Below are positions 50,121 to 59,329 of a stretch of 64,000 bases of DNA, in pieces; the stretch's first letter is position 1, and each line of letters opens with the position of its first letter. Below the pieces are notes generated by a model. It made no database searches. It was not told the DNA's origin and was given only the letters and a program-made list of their open reading frames with translations. The stretch comes from an uncultured Blautia sp. (GTDB taxonomy: Bacteria; Bacillota; Clostridia; Lachnospirales; Lachnospiraceae), in contig CAKROW010000009.1 in NCBI GenBank assembly GCA_934373235.1, positions 1 through 64,000 on the forward strand, written 5' to 3'. Made by a program: the position numbers and the translations under genes.

Positions 50121-53100
50121 ATGTATCTAAAAAATATTGAGGTGCAGGGGTTTAAATCCTTTGCACAGAAGATCAATTTTGAATTTCATAATGGGATCAC
50201 CGGAATCGTAGGCCCCAATGGCAGCGGAAAGAGCAATGTGGGCGATGCGGTGCGCTGGGTTCTTGGTGAACAGAGTGCCAGACAGCTCCGCGGAGGGAAT
50301 ATGCAGGATGTTATTTTTTCCGGGACAGAGCTCCGTAAGCCTCTTGGTTTTGCCTCGGTAGCAATAACCCTGGATAACAGTGACCACAAACTTCCTGTGG
50401 ACTTTAATGAGGTTACGGTAACCAGACGTCTCTACCGTTCAGGGGAAAGTGAGTACCGGATCAACGGAAGTGCCTGCCGTCTGAAAGACATTAATGAGAT
50501 GTTTTACGATACAGGTATTGGCAAGGAAGGTTATTCCATTATCGGACAGGGACAGATCGACAGGATATTAAGCGGCAAGCCGGAGGAAAGAAGAGAACTT
50601 TTTGATGAGGCAGCAGGTATTGTCAAATTCAAGAGAAGAAAAGCCACTACCCTGAAAAAACTTGACGAGGAACGTCAGAATCTTGTCCGTGTGACGGATA
50701 TCCTAAGTGAGCTGACCAAACAACTGGAGCCCCTGGAACGTCAGTCCGAGGCTGCAAAGATCTATCTCACAAAAAGAGAAAACCTGAAACTGCTGGATGT
50801 GAACCTGTTTCTTCTGGAATATGAGCATACAGGCATACAGTTAAAGGACCTGGAAGAAAAAACCGGGATTGCCAACGGGCAGTTAAAGGAAGCCCAGGAA
50901 GCCCTTGCACGTACAAAAGACGAATATGAACGTCTGGAAAAAGAACTTGAGGATTTAAATGGCCGTATGGATGCCCTGCGTGAAGAAAGCAGGGACAGAG
51001 CAGTCAGAAAGCAGCAGATGGAAGGACAGATCAATGTCCTGAATGAACAGATCCTTTCCGGAGAACAGAGCGAGAATCATTACAGGAGCCGTCTGGATGC
51101 GATCCGGGAGGAAACCGGAAAAAAGACATCAGACAAAGAAGCTCTTGAGGAAGAACGGACAGAACTCCGGAAGCTATTAAAAGGTGTCAGTGAAGATCTC
51201 GGCAAAAAAGAAGAGCGGCTGAAAGAAGTGCAGGATAACATAGAGGAATGTACCCAGGCTGTTGAGGACGGCAAAAACGAGATCATAGAGATCCTGAATT
51301 CCCGTGCAACCACCAAAGGTAAAGCACAGCGTTTTGATGCCATGATGGAACAGCTTGATATCCGCAAAGCAGGCTTAAGCCAGAGGATCCTTCACCTGAA
51401 AACAGAGGAGGAAGAGCAGCAAAGTGCCATCACCCGGGCAAAAAAAGCCTATGATCTTGTGACTGAGAGTATTCATAGGACCAATGAAGAAGGCAGGACG
51501 ATCACCGGCGAGATCAAAGATATCCAGGAACAGTTAAAGGAAGAAAATGCACAACTGGAAGCCGGCCAGACTGCATACCACAGGGAGGCATCCAGGCTGG
51601 AGTCCCTGCGGAATATTACGGAACGGTATGATGGATATGGAAACAGCATCCGCCGTGTCATGGAGCAGAAAGACCGTGTGAACGGTATCCGGGGTGTTGT
51701 GGCAGATATCATCCATGTGGAAAAAGATTATGAGATCGCAGTGGAAACCGCCCTTGGAGGCAGTATCCAGAATATTGTTACAGATAATGAGCAGACTGCC
51801 AAAGCCATGATCGAATTTCTGAAAAAGAACCGGTATGGGCGTGCTACTTTTCTTCCTCTTAACAGTATTTCAGCAAGAGGAGAATTTACCCAGAGAGGTG
51901 CCTTAAATGAACCGGGAGCCATCGGCCTTGCAAGCAGCCTTGTCACTGCAGACAGGGAGTATGCAGGTCTTGTAGGATATCTCCTTGGAAAAGTACTGGT
52001 AGTGGATCACATTGACCATGCTATTGCCATTGCCGGAAAATACAGGCACAGCATCCGCATGGTAACACTGGAGGGTGAGTCTTTAAGCCCGGGAGGTTCC
52101 ATGACTGGTGGAGCTTTCCGAAATAACAGCAACCTTCTGGGTCGCCGCCGTGAGATGGAAGAACTGGAAGGCAAAGTAAAAAAGCTTGCTGCAGAAACAG
52201 CATCTCTCCGTCAGAAGATGGAGAATGACAGGACGCGCCGCAATGAACTGAGAGACCAGGTATCCGCTTTACAGAAGAAACTTCAGGAGCAGTATGTGGA
52301 ACAGAATACTGCCCGAATGAATGTGGAACAGTTGGAAGAAAAGGCGAAAGAGATCCACGGAGGATACGACCGTATCTTAAGGGAGCAGGAGGAGATTCGC
52401 AGACAGTCCAGGGACATGCAGGCGGATAACGCAAAGATCACCCGGGAACTGGAAAATTCCCAGAAGGATGAGAAAGAACTGGAAGAATTTATAGAGACCC
52501 GGCAGCAGGAACTGGAAGAATGGAAGGAAGAAGAATCTGAGATCACGGCTGCACTTGAGAAGATCCGTCTGGAAGCTTCCGCATCACAGCAAAAAGAGAA
52601 TTTTGTCAGGGAGAATTTAAACCGTATTCGGACAGAACTTGATAATCTTCACACAGAGGAGGAAGAGATCTTCTGTTCTCTGGAAGAGGGAAATGAAGAG
52701 ACAGCAAGGAAGCGGGAGAACATCCGCCAGGTACGTGCTTCCATTGAGAAGGCTGCAGTGGAGGAGCAGGAAGCGGAGAAGCAACTGGAGCAGTGGCAGA
52801 AAGAAAAAGAGGAACAGACCAGAAATCACAGAACATTTTTTGAAAAAAGAGATGAACTTTCTGATCAGATATCCCTTCTTGACAAAGAGTGTTTCCGACT
52901 GAAAAGCCAGAAAGAGAAACTTGAGGAAAATCGGGAGTCCCGCATTTCCTATATGTGGGAGGAATATGAGATCACGCCCAATAATGCCAGAAGCTGCCGG
53001 AAAGAAGAATGGACGGATATGCAGGATATGAAGCAGCAGATCGCCGGTTTAAAAGAAGAGATCCGTTCCCTTGGCTCTGTCAATGTAAACGCCATTGAGG

Positions 53101-53681
53101 ATTATAAGGAACTTCTGGAGCGCCATACCTTTCTTTCCGGACAGTACAATGATATTCAGGAAGCAGAAAAAACCCTGGTAAATATCATTGAGGAACTGGA
53201 TGAGGGAATGAGAAAACAGTTTACCGAAAAATTCCGGGATATCCAGAGGGAATTTGACAAGGCATTTAAAGAACTTTTTGGTGGTGGAAAAGGAACGCTG
53301 GAGCTTGCGGAAGATGAAGATATTCTGGAAGCAGGGATCCGTATCATCTCACAGCCTCCGGGAAAGAAACTCCAGAATATGATGCAGCTTTCCGGCGGTG
53401 AAAAAGCACTGACAGCCATTGCCCTGCTTTTTGCCATCCAGAACCTGAAGCCGTCTCCGTTCTGTCTTCTTGATGAGATCGAGGCTGCCCTGGATGATTC
53501 CAATGTAGGCCGTTTTGCAGGATATTTACAGAAGTTGACGAAGAACACACAATTTATTATAATAACACATAGACGCGGTACCATGAATGCGGCAGACCGC
53601 CTTTATGGTATCACGATGCAGGAAAAAGGGGTATCAACGCTGGTTTCCGTAGACCTTGTGGAAAATCAGCTTACCCAGTAG
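50121..53681 (+). CDS. smc: Chromosome segregation protein SMC
   Basis: 1186-residue condensin ATPase that organises and segregates the chromosome with ScpA and ScpB. The N-terminal head has Walker A GPNGSGKSNVGDAV. Long Glu/Lys-rich coiled coils (about 170-500 and 680-1010) flank a hinge (about 505-680) with GGSIQNIV and GGSMTGGAFR. The C-terminal head has LSGGEKALTAIALLF and FCLLDEIEAALDDSNV. Complete and of normal length. Confidence 0.97.
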   Translation: MYLKNIEVQGFKSFAQKINFEFHNGITGIVGPNGSGKSNVGDAVRWVLGEQSARQLRGGNMQDVIFSGTELRKPLGFASVAITLDNSDHKLPVDFNEVTVTRRLYRSGESEYRINGSACRLKDINEMFYDTGIGKEGYSIIGQGQIDRILSGKPEERRELFDEAAGIVKFKRRKATTLKKLDEERQNLVRVTDILSELTKQLEPLERQSEAAKIYLTKRENLKLLDVNLFLLEYEHTGIQLKDLEEKTGIANGQLKEAQEALARTKDEYERLEKELEDLNGRMDALREESRDRAVRKQQMEGQINVLNEQILSGEQSENHYRSRLDAIREETGKKTSDKEALEEERTELRKLLKGVSEDLGKKEERLKEVQDNIEECTQAVEDGKNEIIEILNSRATTKGKAQRFDAMMEQLDIRKAGLSQRILHLKTEEEEQQSAITRAKKAYDLVTESIHRTNEEGRTITGEIKDIQEQLKEENAQLEAGQTAYHREASRLESLRNITERYDGYGNSIRRVMEQKDRVNGIRGVVADIIHVEKDYEIAVETALGGSIQNIVTDNEQTAKAMIEFLKKNRYGRATFLPLNSISARGEFTQRGALNEPGAIGLASSLVTADREYAGLVGYLLGKVLVVDHIDHAIAIAGKYRHSIRMVTLEGESLSPGGSMTGGAFRNNSNLLGRRREMEELEGKVKKLAAETASLRQKMENDRTRRNELRDQVSALQKKLQEQYVEQNTARMNVEQLEEKAKEIHGGYDRILREQEEIRRQSRDMQADNAKITRELENSQKDEKELEEFIETRQQELEEWKEEESEITAALEKIRLEASASQQKENFVRENLNRIRTELDNLHTEEEEIFCSLEEGNEETARKRENIRQVRASIEKAAVEEQEAEKQLEQWQKEKEEQTRNHRTFFEKRDELSDQISLLDKECFRLKSQKEKLEENRESRISYMWEEYEITPNNARSCRKEEWTDMQDMKQQIAGLKEEIRSLGSVNVNAIEDYKELLERHTFLSGQYNDIQEAEKTLVNIIEELDEGMRKQFTEKFRDIQREFDKAFKELFGGGKGTLELAEDEDILEAGIRIISQPPGKKLQNMMQLSGGEKALTAIALLFAIQNLKPSPFCLLDEIEAALDDSNVGRFAGYLQKLTKNTQFIIITHRRGTMNAADRLYGITMQEKGVSTLVSVDLVENQLTQ

Positions 53682-53695
53682 GAGGGGATATCTGT

Positions 53696-54637
53696 ATGCC
53701 AGAAGAGAAGAAAGGTTTTTTTAAACGATTAGTAAGTGGACTTGCCAAGACACGTGACAATATCGTGGCTGGTTTTGATTCTATTTTCAGCGGTTATTCC
53801 AACATTGATGACGATTTCTATGAAGAACTGGAAGAGATCCTGATCATGGGAGATATCGGTATCAATGCAACCACATCCATTCTTGAACATCTGAAAAGCC
53901 AGGTGGCTGAGAAACATATCAAGGAGCCGTCCGAGTGCAAACAGCTTCTCATTGACAGTATCAAGGAGCAGATGCGTGTGGACAGCACAGAATATGAATT
54001 TGAGAACCGTAAATCCGTGATCCTCGTGATCGGTGTCAACGGCGTAGGTAAGACAACATCCGTAGGCAAGCTTGCAGGCAAACTTAAGGATCAGGGCAAG
54101 AAGGTGATCCTTGCGGCGGCAGATACATTCCGTGCAGCGGCAGGAGAACAGCTTACCCAGTGGGCCAACAGGGCAGGTGTGGATATCATCGGCGGACAGG
54201 ATGGGGCAGACCCGGCATCTGTGGTGTATGATGCGGTGGCAGCAGCCAAGGCCAGAAATGCAGATGTGCTGATCTGTGACACGGCAGGAAGACTTCACAA
54301 TAAGAAGAATCTTATGGAAGAGCTCCGCAAGATCTACAGGATCCTGGAGCGTGAATATTCAGAGGCTTATCTGGAGACCCTTGTTGTCCTTGACGGAACC
54401 ACAGGCCAGAATGCGCTGGTACAGGCCAGACAGTTCGCTGAGGTGGCAGATGTGACAGGAATCATCCTTACCAAACTTGATGGTACTGCTAAGGGTGGAA
54501 TCGCAGTTGCGATCCAGTCTGAGCTTGACATACCAGTAAAATACATCGGGGTAGGTGAAAGCATCGACGATTTACAGAAATTTGACGCCGACGCATTTGT
54601 AAATGCCCTCTTTGACGTAGAAGAAAGGAGCAATTAA
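53696..54637 (+). CDS. ftsY: Signal recognition particle receptor FtsY
   Basis: SRP-GTPase that docks ribosome-SRP complexes at the membrane. The 313-residue short form has almost no acidic A domain. The N domain starts at the first residues (FFKRLVSGLAKTRDNI), then come G1 GVNGVGKTT, DTAGRLHNK, TKLDGTAKGG and the closing GVGE block. AGGAGGGG precedes ATG 53696. In the smc operon, as in many Firmicutes. Confidence 0.97.
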   Translation: MPEEKKGFFKRLVSGLAKTRDNIVAGFDSIFSGYSNIDDDFYEELEEILIMGDIGINATTSILEHLKSQVAEKHIKEPSECKQLLIDSIKEQMRVDSTEYEFENRKSVILVIGVNGVGKTTSVGKLAGKLKDQGKKVILAAADTFRAAAGEQLTQWANRAGVDIIGGQDGADPASVVYDAVAAAKARNADVLICDTAGRLHNKKNLMEELRKIYRILEREYSEAYLETLVVLDGTTGQNALVQARQFAEVADVTGIILTKLDGTAKGGIAVAIQSELDIPVKYIGVGESIDDLQKFDADAFVNALFDVEERSN

Positions 54638-54641
54638 ACCA

Positions 54642-55853
54642 ATGCTTACATTAGAGAGCTTTGAGGAAGCGGCAGCAAAAGTAAAAGAAGTGACACAGGA
54701 AACAAAGCTGATCTACAGCAGTTATTTTTCCGACATGACAGGAAACAAAGTTTACTTAAAGCCTGAAAATATGCAGCGTACAGGTGCATATAAGGTACGT
54801 GGAGCATATTACAAGATCAGTACACTTTCTGATGAAGAAAGAGGCAAAGGTCTGATTACCGCGTCAGCAGGAAACCATGCACAGGGCGTGGCTTATGCCG
54901 CACATAAATACGGTGTTAAGGCAGTGATCGTAATGCCTACCACAACTCCCCTTATCAAAGTGGAGAGGACCAAGAGTTACGGAGCAGATGTTATCCTTCA
55001 CGGAGATGTGTACGATGAGGCATGTACATATGCCCTTCAGCTTGCGGAGGAAAAGGGCTATACATTTATCCATCCTTTCGATGATCCGGCTGTTGCCACA
55101 GGCCAGGGAACCATTGCCATGGAGATCGTACAGGAGCTGCCTCTTGTAGACTATATTCTTGTACCGATCGGAGGAGGCGGGCTTGCAACCGGTGTTTCCA
55201 CACTTGCCAAGCTTCTCAATCCCCATATCAAGGTGATCGGAGTGGAGCCATCAGGTGCGGCATGTATGAAGGCATCCCTTGCAAAGGGTGAGGTTGTGAC
55301 TCTTCCGCATGTAAACACCATTGCGGACGGCACTGCAGTACAGACACCGGGAAGTAATATTTTCCCGTATATCCAGAAAAATCTGGATGATATCATCACT
55401 ATTGACGATGATGAACTGATCGTGGCATTTCTTGATATGGTAGAGAACCACAAGATGATCGTTGAAAATTCCGGACTTCTTACAGTGGCGGCTCTCCGTC
55501 ATCTGGATGTGAAGAAAAAGAAGATCGTTTCTATCTTAAGTGGTGGAAACATGGATGTGATCACCATGTCCTCTGTTGTCCAGCACGGACTGATCCAGAG
55601 AGACCGTATTTTTACAGTATCTGTTCTGATCCCGGATAAACCTGGCGAACTGGTACGTGTAGCCGGCGTCATTGCGGAGAATCAGGGAAATGTTATCAAG
55701 CTTGAGCACAACCAGTTTGTAAGCACAAACAGAAATGCAGCCGTGGAGCTTAAGATCACTATGGAGGCATTTGGAACAGACCATAAGAATCAGATCGTTG
55801 CAGCACTGGATAAAGCAGGCTGCAAGCCAAGAGTTGTACGTGCCATCCTGTAA
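54642..55853 (+). CDS. ilvA: Threonine ammonia-lyase with C-terminal ACT domain
   Basis: PLP enzyme that deaminates threonine to 2-oxobutyrate for isoleucine or for catabolism. The 403 residues have the PLP lysine in RTGAYKVRGAY, the phosphate loop GGGGLATG and a single ACT-like domain (about 325-403). This domain layout is shared by short IlvA and TdcB types, so a biosynthetic or degradative role cannot be settled; no other ilv gene is nearby. It lies 4 bases after ftsY and ends at a strong terminator. Confidence 0.9.
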   Translation: MLTLESFEEAAAKVKEVTQETKLIYSSYFSDMTGNKVYLKPENMQRTGAYKVRGAYYKISTLSDEERGKGLITASAGNHAQGVAYAAHKYGVKAVIVMPTTTPLIKVERTKSYGADVILHGDVYDEACTYALQLAEEKGYTFIHPFDDPAVATGQGTIAMEIVQELPLVDYILVPIGGGGLATGVSTLAKLLNPHIKVIGVEPSGAACMKASLAKGEVVTLPHVNTIADGTAVQTPGSNIFPYIQKNLDDIITIDDDELIVAFLDMVENHKMIVENSGLLTVAALRHLDVKKKKIVSILSGGNMDVITMSSVVQHGLIQRDRIFTVSVLIPDKPGELVRVAGVIAENQGNVIKLEHNQFVSTNRNAAVELKITMEAFGTDHKNQIVAALDKAGCKPRVVRAIL

Positions 55854-55888
55854 AAGAAGGGCAAACTCTGAAATTACATAAAGTATTC

Positions 55889-55938
55889 AAAAAGATGGAA
55901 TAGCTGGTGAAATACCTGTGCTGTTCCATCTTTTTTTG
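55889..55938 (+). terminator. Terminator of the plsX-ilvA operon
   Basis: AAAAGATGGAATAGC with GCTGTTCCATCTTTT and T8, 15-base loop. Confidence 0.85.
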
Positions 55939-55975
55939 ATGAAACAAATGAAACAAATATGAAACACATGAAACA
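55939..55975 (+). promoter_or_regulatory. Duplicated 20-bp direct repeat upstream of the sugar operon
   Basis: ATGAAACA occurs at 55939, 55948, 55959 and 55968. The spacing of 9, 11 and 9 makes two 20-bp units, each a pair. The array ends 3 bp before the -35 box. Its phasing (two helical turns) and place suggest an activator or regulator site. The LacI protein encoded next is a candidate, though LacI sites are usually palindromes. Confidence 0.55.
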
Positions 55976-55978
55976 AGA

Positions 55979-56007
55979 TTGACAAATTGTTTGCTTCTTT
56001 GTACAAT
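55979..56007 (+). promoter_or_regulatory. Promoter of the sugar operon
   Basis: Perfect TTGACA at 55979-55984, 17 bp, TACAAT at 56002-56007. A-rich leader of about 90 bases follows. Confidence 0.75.
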
Positions 56008-56104
56008 CAAAAATATAGAAAACAAAACAAAACCGTGTAAAATACTAAAATTAAATACGAAATAGTGAAACAATACATAGAAATACACATAAGGAGATGG
56101 TGTA

Positions 56105-57094
56105 ATGGCAGGTACAATCAGAAAGGTTGCACAAATGGCACAGGTGTCTCCGGCGACTGTTTCAAGATATTTTTCAGGGCAGAATGTGGTCAGCGATGAA
56201 CTATCCAGAAGGATTGAGGAGGCGGCCAGTGCAGTAGGTTACATGCCGATTCATCCCACACGTAAATCAGATGGTGTGATCGTGGTTCTGATCCCCAATC
56301 TGGAATTTGGATATTTCAGTGAATCGCTGAAGGAGATCATCCGGCAGATGCCCAAATATAAATGCAGAGTGATTTTTCTGCCCACCTTTCCGGGAGATGA
56401 CAGTTATAAGAGTATTCTCAAGGAACTGTATGTGATAGGAGTCATCTATCTGGAGGAGGAGATCGACAGGGAAGTGATCCAGTACATACGGGCCAAGAAT
56501 ATCAAGGTGGTCATGCTGGGAGGCGCAGCCTTTGACAGCAGATGTGACATGGTACATATCAATGACATGATGGCTGCCTATGAAGGAATGAAATATCTTC
56601 TGGATATGGGACACAGAAAGATCCTGATCTTAACAGACCTTTCCACAAGCATCAGTTCCGGATTTCAGCGACTGGTAGGATGCAAGAAGGCCATGGAAGA
56701 ATACGGACTTACATTCAGTGATGATATGGCAGAATACAGCCAGCTTACTTTTGACAAGGGTTACAGATCCATGAACGAGGCACTGCGAAAGAAAAAGGAT
56801 TTCACAGCAGTCTTTGCATTTTCAGATGAGACAGCAGTAGGGGCGATCACAGCATTAAATGAACGTGGCCTGAAGGTTCCGGAGGATGTATCCGTTCTCG
56901 GGTTTGACGGATTAAGTATATCGGAGAGGGTGGTTCCCAAGCTTACAACGATTTATCAGCCACTGGATAAGATGGTGGAATGGACTCTTGATATATTATG
57001 TAACAGAAGCAGAAACAAAGAAGAAAATATAGAGTATACATTACCCTACAGATTACTGGAAAGAGGGACTGTACTCAGAAAGGAGGAAATATAA
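56105..57094 (+). CDS. LacI-family transcriptional regulator
   Basis: 329 residues. The N-terminal helix-turn-helix is TIRKVAQMAQVSPATVSRYFSG, with a hinge helix about 45-56 and a periplasmic-binding-like sugar domain to the end (VSVLGFDGLSISERVVPKLTTI). It is the first gene of the operon it probably controls, so autoregulation is likely. The effector is unknown but expected to be the sugar, or its phosphate, handled by the GH4 enzyme. AAGGAG precedes ATG 56105; one base separates it from the permease gene. Confidence 0.92.
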   Translation: MAGTIRKVAQMAQVSPATVSRYFSGQNVVSDELSRRIEEAASAVGYMPIHPTRKSDGVIVVLIPNLEFGYFSESLKEIIRQMPKYKCRVIFLPTFPGDDSYKSILKELYVIGVIYLEEEIDREVIQYIRAKNIKVVMLGGAAFDSRCDMVHINDMMAAYEGMKYLLDMGHRKILILTDLSTSISSGFQRLVGCKKAMEEYGLTFSDDMAEYSQLTFDKGYRSMNEALRKKKDFTAVFAFSDETAVGAITALNERGLKVPEDVSVLGFDGLSISERVVPKLTTIYQPLDKMVEWTLDILCNRSRNKEENIEYTLPYRLLERGTVLRKEEI

Positions 57095-57095
57095 A

Positions 57096-57935
57096 ATGGG
57101 GGGAAAGAACTTTAAAGATATTCTGTGGAGAATATTCCGGTTTATTTTCCTGGGATTTATGGCACTGATCTCTGTAGGACCGCTGGTGTGGATCATCATG
57201 TCATCATTTAAATCAAATAAGGAGATCCTGTCGTCAGCGTTTGCACTGCCTACATCTTTAAGTCTTGACGGTTACAGGGCTGCACTGGATCTGGCGCCGA
57301 TTTTTAAATTTTACGGAAACAGTGTTGTGATCTCTTTTGCAAGTACCCTGGCAAATATCCTGATCGTTTCCATGGCTGCTTATGTGCTGGCCAGATATAC
57401 ATTTAAGGGAAGTACTTTTATCACACTGCTTTTATCTGCATCCCTTCTTGTACCGACTTCAGCACTTCTGATGCCTATCTACAAGATCATGATGGGAATT
57501 GGGCTGTTTGATACAAGAACAGGACTTGTACTTGTATATGCGGCACTGGGGCTTCCCACTTCGCTTTTTGTATTTAAAAGCTATTTTCAGGGGATACCCA
57601 AGGAACTGGAAGAAGCTGCCTATATTGACGGTGCCGGATTTTACAGGACATTTTTTGTTATTGTATTTCCACTGGCAAAATCAGGACTTGCAACAGGTGC
57701 GATCTTACAGTTTCTGACAGCCTGGAATGAGTTTATGTTCGGACTTGTTCTTACCAAGAGCACTGAGGTACGTACCCTTCCTCTTGCCCTGAATTATTTT
57801 ACATCCCAGTTTTCGTTTAACTATACAGCGATGTTTGCGGCACTGACCATGGTGATCCTTCCCAGTATCGTGATCTATGTATTGCTGCAGGAACAGGTTA
57901 CTACCAGTATGGTAGCAGGATCTGTCAAAGGATAA
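57096..57935 (+). CDS. Sugar ABC transporter permease, MalG type
   Basis: 279 residues, six membrane helices. The EAA loop EELEEAAYIDGAG-like segment reads GIPKELEEAAYIDGAGFYRTFF, the contact site for the ATPase. CUT1-family inner-membrane subunit for oligosaccharides. AAGGAGG precedes ATG 57096. In this operon the MalG-type gene comes before the binding protein and the MalF-type gene, the reverse of the usual order. Confidence 0.92.
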   Translation: MGGKNFKDILWRIFRFIFLGFMALISVGPLVWIIMSSFKSNKEILSSAFALPTSLSLDGYRAALDLAPIFKFYGNSVVISFASTLANILIVSMAAYVLARYTFKGSTFITLLLSASLLVPTSALLMPIYKIMMGIGLFDTRTGLVLVYAALGLPTSLFVFKSYFQGIPKELEEAAYIDGAGFYRTFFVIVFPLAKSGLATGAILQFLTAWNEFMFGLVLTKSTEVRTLPLALNYFTSQFSFNYTAMFAALTMVILPSIVIYVLLQEQVTTSMVAGSVKG

Positions 57936-57976
57936 AGATGAAAAATTTATAAATCATATAAAAGGAGGCAATGAAT

Positions 57977-59239
57977 ATGAAAACAAAAAAGGTGATGGCC
58001 ACAGCATTGGCAGCAGTGACAGCATTATCCATGGCAGGAGGAATGGCCACAACAGTAAAGGCAGATGATGTGACAGAGATCACATTCCCTACATCCTGGG
58101 TTGGTGTCAGCGTTAACACAGACTGGTTCCAGGATCGTATGGCAGCGTTTAATGAGGAGTATGGCGACAGTATCAAGGTTAATGTTGAGGAGATCGCAGG
58201 TGACCAGAATTATGTAGACAAGCTGAAAGTTCTGTATTCATCCAATTCACTTCCGGATGCGTTCAGTACAGGTGGATACAATCTGATCGATTCCATGAAG
58301 GATCAGCTTGTTGATCTTACTGATTATGTGGATGATGACTGGAAAAAACTTGCAACTGATGTATGCTGGGATGTAAATTCCCGTGATGGCAAGATCTATG
58401 GAATTCCTTACACCAGACAGGTGATCGGATATTTCTACAACAAGGATCTCTTTGCACAGGCAGGGATCGAGGAGCCGGCAAAGACATGGGATGAGTTCTT
58501 CGAGCAGTGCGATAAGCTTCTGGCTGCAGGTATCACACCACTTTCCATGGATACAGCAGATTCCGGCTGGGTAACATCTCTGATGCTTGGTGCCATGATC
58601 GGTGAGACAGATGAGGGCGAGGAATTCATGAATACCATGCTCCCGACTGACTACAACACAAAAGAATTTATCGACGCTGCAACCAAGATCCAGACAATGT
58701 TCCAGAAATATACAACTGCGGATGCTGTTGGTGGAAAATATGAGAACGCAGCAAGCAATTTCTTCATGGGACAGACAGCCATTATCGCAAATGGTCCGTG
58801 GATGATCAGTGATTTCTATGATACTTCTATGGTTGAGGAAGGGTTTGCAGATAAAGTCGGTACAGCAATGTATCCTGGTGATGTAATGTACAACAGTGGT
58901 AAGATCGGCTTTAATATTGCTTCCAAAGATGAGAAAACACTGGATGCAACTCTTACATTTGTTAAATTCCTTACAAGTGAGGAAAGCCAGCTTAAGATGC
59001 TTGAGATCACAGGAGATATTCCTGCTATGGAAGGCCTTACTTCTGATAATGTAAAACCACTTGTAAATGAAGTTATTGCAAACGGCGATAAGGCAGCACA
59101 TTGCATCAACGATTTCCAGAGCCTCTGGTATGCAAATGTAGTAGATGAGATCAGTATCCAGTATCCGCTTCTTGCACAGGGACAGATCACTCCGGAAGAG
59201 TTTGCACAGGCTCTTACAGATGCTGCACAGAAAAACTGA
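57977..59239 (+). CDS. Sugar ABC transporter substrate-binding protein
   Basis: 420-residue extracellular solute-binding protein of the CUT1 class. The signal peptide (about 1-28) ends TVKA before DDVTE and has no cysteine, so there is no lipobox. The mature part has typical blocks (YGIPYTRQVIGYFYNKDLF, MGQTAIIANGPWMISDF). ATG 57977 is 8 bases after AGGAGG; ATG 57971 is too close. A hairpin after the gene could protect its mRNA and raise its level over the permeases. Confidence 0.92.
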   Translation: MKTKKVMATALAAVTALSMAGGMATTVKADDVTEITFPTSWVGVSVNTDWFQDRMAAFNEEYGDSIKVNVEEIAGDQNYVDKLKVLYSSNSLPDAFSTGGYNLIDSMKDQLVDLTDYVDDDWKKLATDVCWDVNSRDGKIYGIPYTRQVIGYFYNKDLFAQAGIEEPAKTWDEFFEQCDKLLAAGITPLSMDTADSGWVTSLMLGAMIGETDEGEEFMNTMLPTDYNTKEFIDAATKIQTMFQKYTTADAVGGKYENAASNFFMGQTAIIANGPWMISDFYDTSMVEEGFADKVGTAMYPGDVMYNSGKIGFNIASKDEKTLDATLTFVKFLTSEESQLKMLEITGDIPAMEGLTSDNVKPLVNEVIANGDKAAHCINDFQSLWYANVVDEISIQYPLLAQGQITPEEFAQALTDAAQKN

Positions 59240-59253
59240 TAAATAAAAACTTT

Positions 59254-59295
59254 CCGGCGGTTTCAGCAGGATATGCCTCCTTCTGAGACCGTCGG
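59254..59295 (+). other. Intercistronic hairpin after the binding-protein gene
   Basis: CCGGCGGTTTCAG with CTGAGACCGTCGG (59254-59266 with 59283-59295), with a small AGG/CCT inner stem and no T-run. Such hairpins after binding-protein genes stabilise the upstream mRNA in known sugar operons. Confidence 0.6.
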
Positions 59296-59329
59296 GGATT
59301 AAGACAGACTGAAACAGGAGAGATGAAAA

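Noticed and set aside
55939..55975. CRISPR-like array
   Set aside because: Repeats are only 8 bases with 1-3 base spacers and no cas genes; treated as a regulator site.
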